A stretch of DNA of 64,000 nucleotides. Origin: Helicobacter didelphidarum (GTDB lineage: Bacteria; Campylobacterota; Campylobacteria; Campylobacterales; Helicobacteraceae). The position numbers and the translations under genes are program-made. Of the stretch, positions 63,861-64,000 are shown piece by piece; the first letter of the stretch is position 1, and the number at the start of each line of letters is the position of its first letter. Where the stretch lies: positions 29,434 to 93,433 of the forward strand of contig NZ_NXLQ01000005.1 of NCBI RefSeq assembly GCF_003364195.1, read 5' to 3'. The notes below the pieces were generated by a model. That model worked only from the letters and a program-made list of their open reading frames with translations, was not told the origin of the DNA and ran no database searches.

Positions 63861-64000
63861 CTAAAACTTCTTCTTATTCACATCTGCTAGTATTTGTGCT
63901 GCTACATTATCTACTGCTGTGCTTATATCTTTAGAATGATTAGCTATTTCTACATTCTGTTGTGTAATAGTCTCTAATTGAGAGATAGCTTCATTGATTT
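63861..64000 (-). CDS. methyl-accepting chemotaxis protein, C-terminal end only
   Basis: The last 45 codons of a gene continuing beyond the window: INEAISQLETITQQNVEIAN, then HSKDISTAVDNVAAQILADV and NKKKF before TAG. INEAISQLETITQQN is the end of the coiled-coil signalling hairpin of chemoreceptors. A basic NKKKF tail is common at the C-terminus of Helicobacter Tlp receptors. The ligand-binding part is outside the window. The poly-G tract lies just downstream. Confidence 0.85.
   Translation of the reverse strand, partial: INEAISQLETITQQNVEIANHSKDISTAVDNVAAQILADVNKKKF

Noticed and set aside
1..64000. tRNA or rRNA genes, CRISPR arrays, insertion sequences or prophage
   Set aside because: I looked for T-arm motifs, repeated spacers and transposase or integrase motifs and found none.

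Overview
The window is AT-rich chromosomal DNA from a Helicobacter species (Campylobacterota), probably an enterohepatic, non-pylori type. The evidence is Helicobacter-type gene order (hemC-cvpA-lysS-glyA-DUF1882-SPOR; purD-RDD-lptD; rluD-Fn3 lipoprotein-trmB-ftsE-ftsX-envC), pseudaminic acid genes, an ArsS-like kinase, a Hop-like outer membrane protein, a NikR-type nickel operon and a sigma-54 promoter of the Campylobacterota type. I saw no tRNA, rRNA, CRISPR array, intact insertion sequence or prophage.

Layout. 1-3.8 kb: a UvrD helicase cut by the window edge, a PilM/PilN-like pair and a secreted MORN-repeat protein. 3.9-6.5 kb: pseudaminic acid synthesis, with PseG and PseH fused in one chain next to PseF. 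6.7-9.9 kb: a very divergent PutA-like protein that looks catalytically dead. 10.1-19.5 kb: a di-haem cytochrome c peroxidase behind an inverted-repeat operator, then a long minus-strand run recG, SPOR protein, DUF1882 protein, glyA, lysS, cvpA and hemC. 20-26.5 kb: an ArsS-like histidine kinase without its response regulator, a histidine phosphatase, lptD, an RDD protein and purD. 26.9-33.4 kb: plus-strand operon rluD-type synthase, Fn3 lipoprotein, trmB, ftsE, ftsX and envC. 34-37 kb: plsC, a BatD-like SH3 protein and a lipoprotein.

37.2-41.8 kb: two dynamin-like GTPases. The second is a clear LeoA relative. The first has its GTPase domain split by a coiled coil of almost 400 residues. A T14 tract lies just before the putative -10 element. 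42.4-47.5 kb: five-gene nickel ABC importer with a perfect NikR-type operator (TATTATT-N11-AATAATA). 47.6-51.5 kb: an orphan amino-acid ABC ATPase, an outer membrane protein that has lost its start and signal peptide, and a FadL-type porin. 51.7-55.9 kb: sppA, folE, corA and era. 56-57 kb: a paired SMR transporter. 57.3-59.1 kb: N-carbamoylputrescine amidase, an unannotated 55-residue acidic protein, and a sigma-54-driven gene of unknown function (probably flagellar). 59.3-64 kb: an enlarged Lnt, a GT9 glycosyltransferase with a large insertion, aroK and the end of a chemotaxis receptor.

The best leads are the LeoA-type dynamin operon with its homopolymer promoter tract, the PutA-like pseudoenzyme, the sigma-54-controlled unknown gene, the ccp inverted-repeat operator, the 55-residue acidic protein, and a striking excess of the heptamer AGAATCT/AGATTCT across the window.
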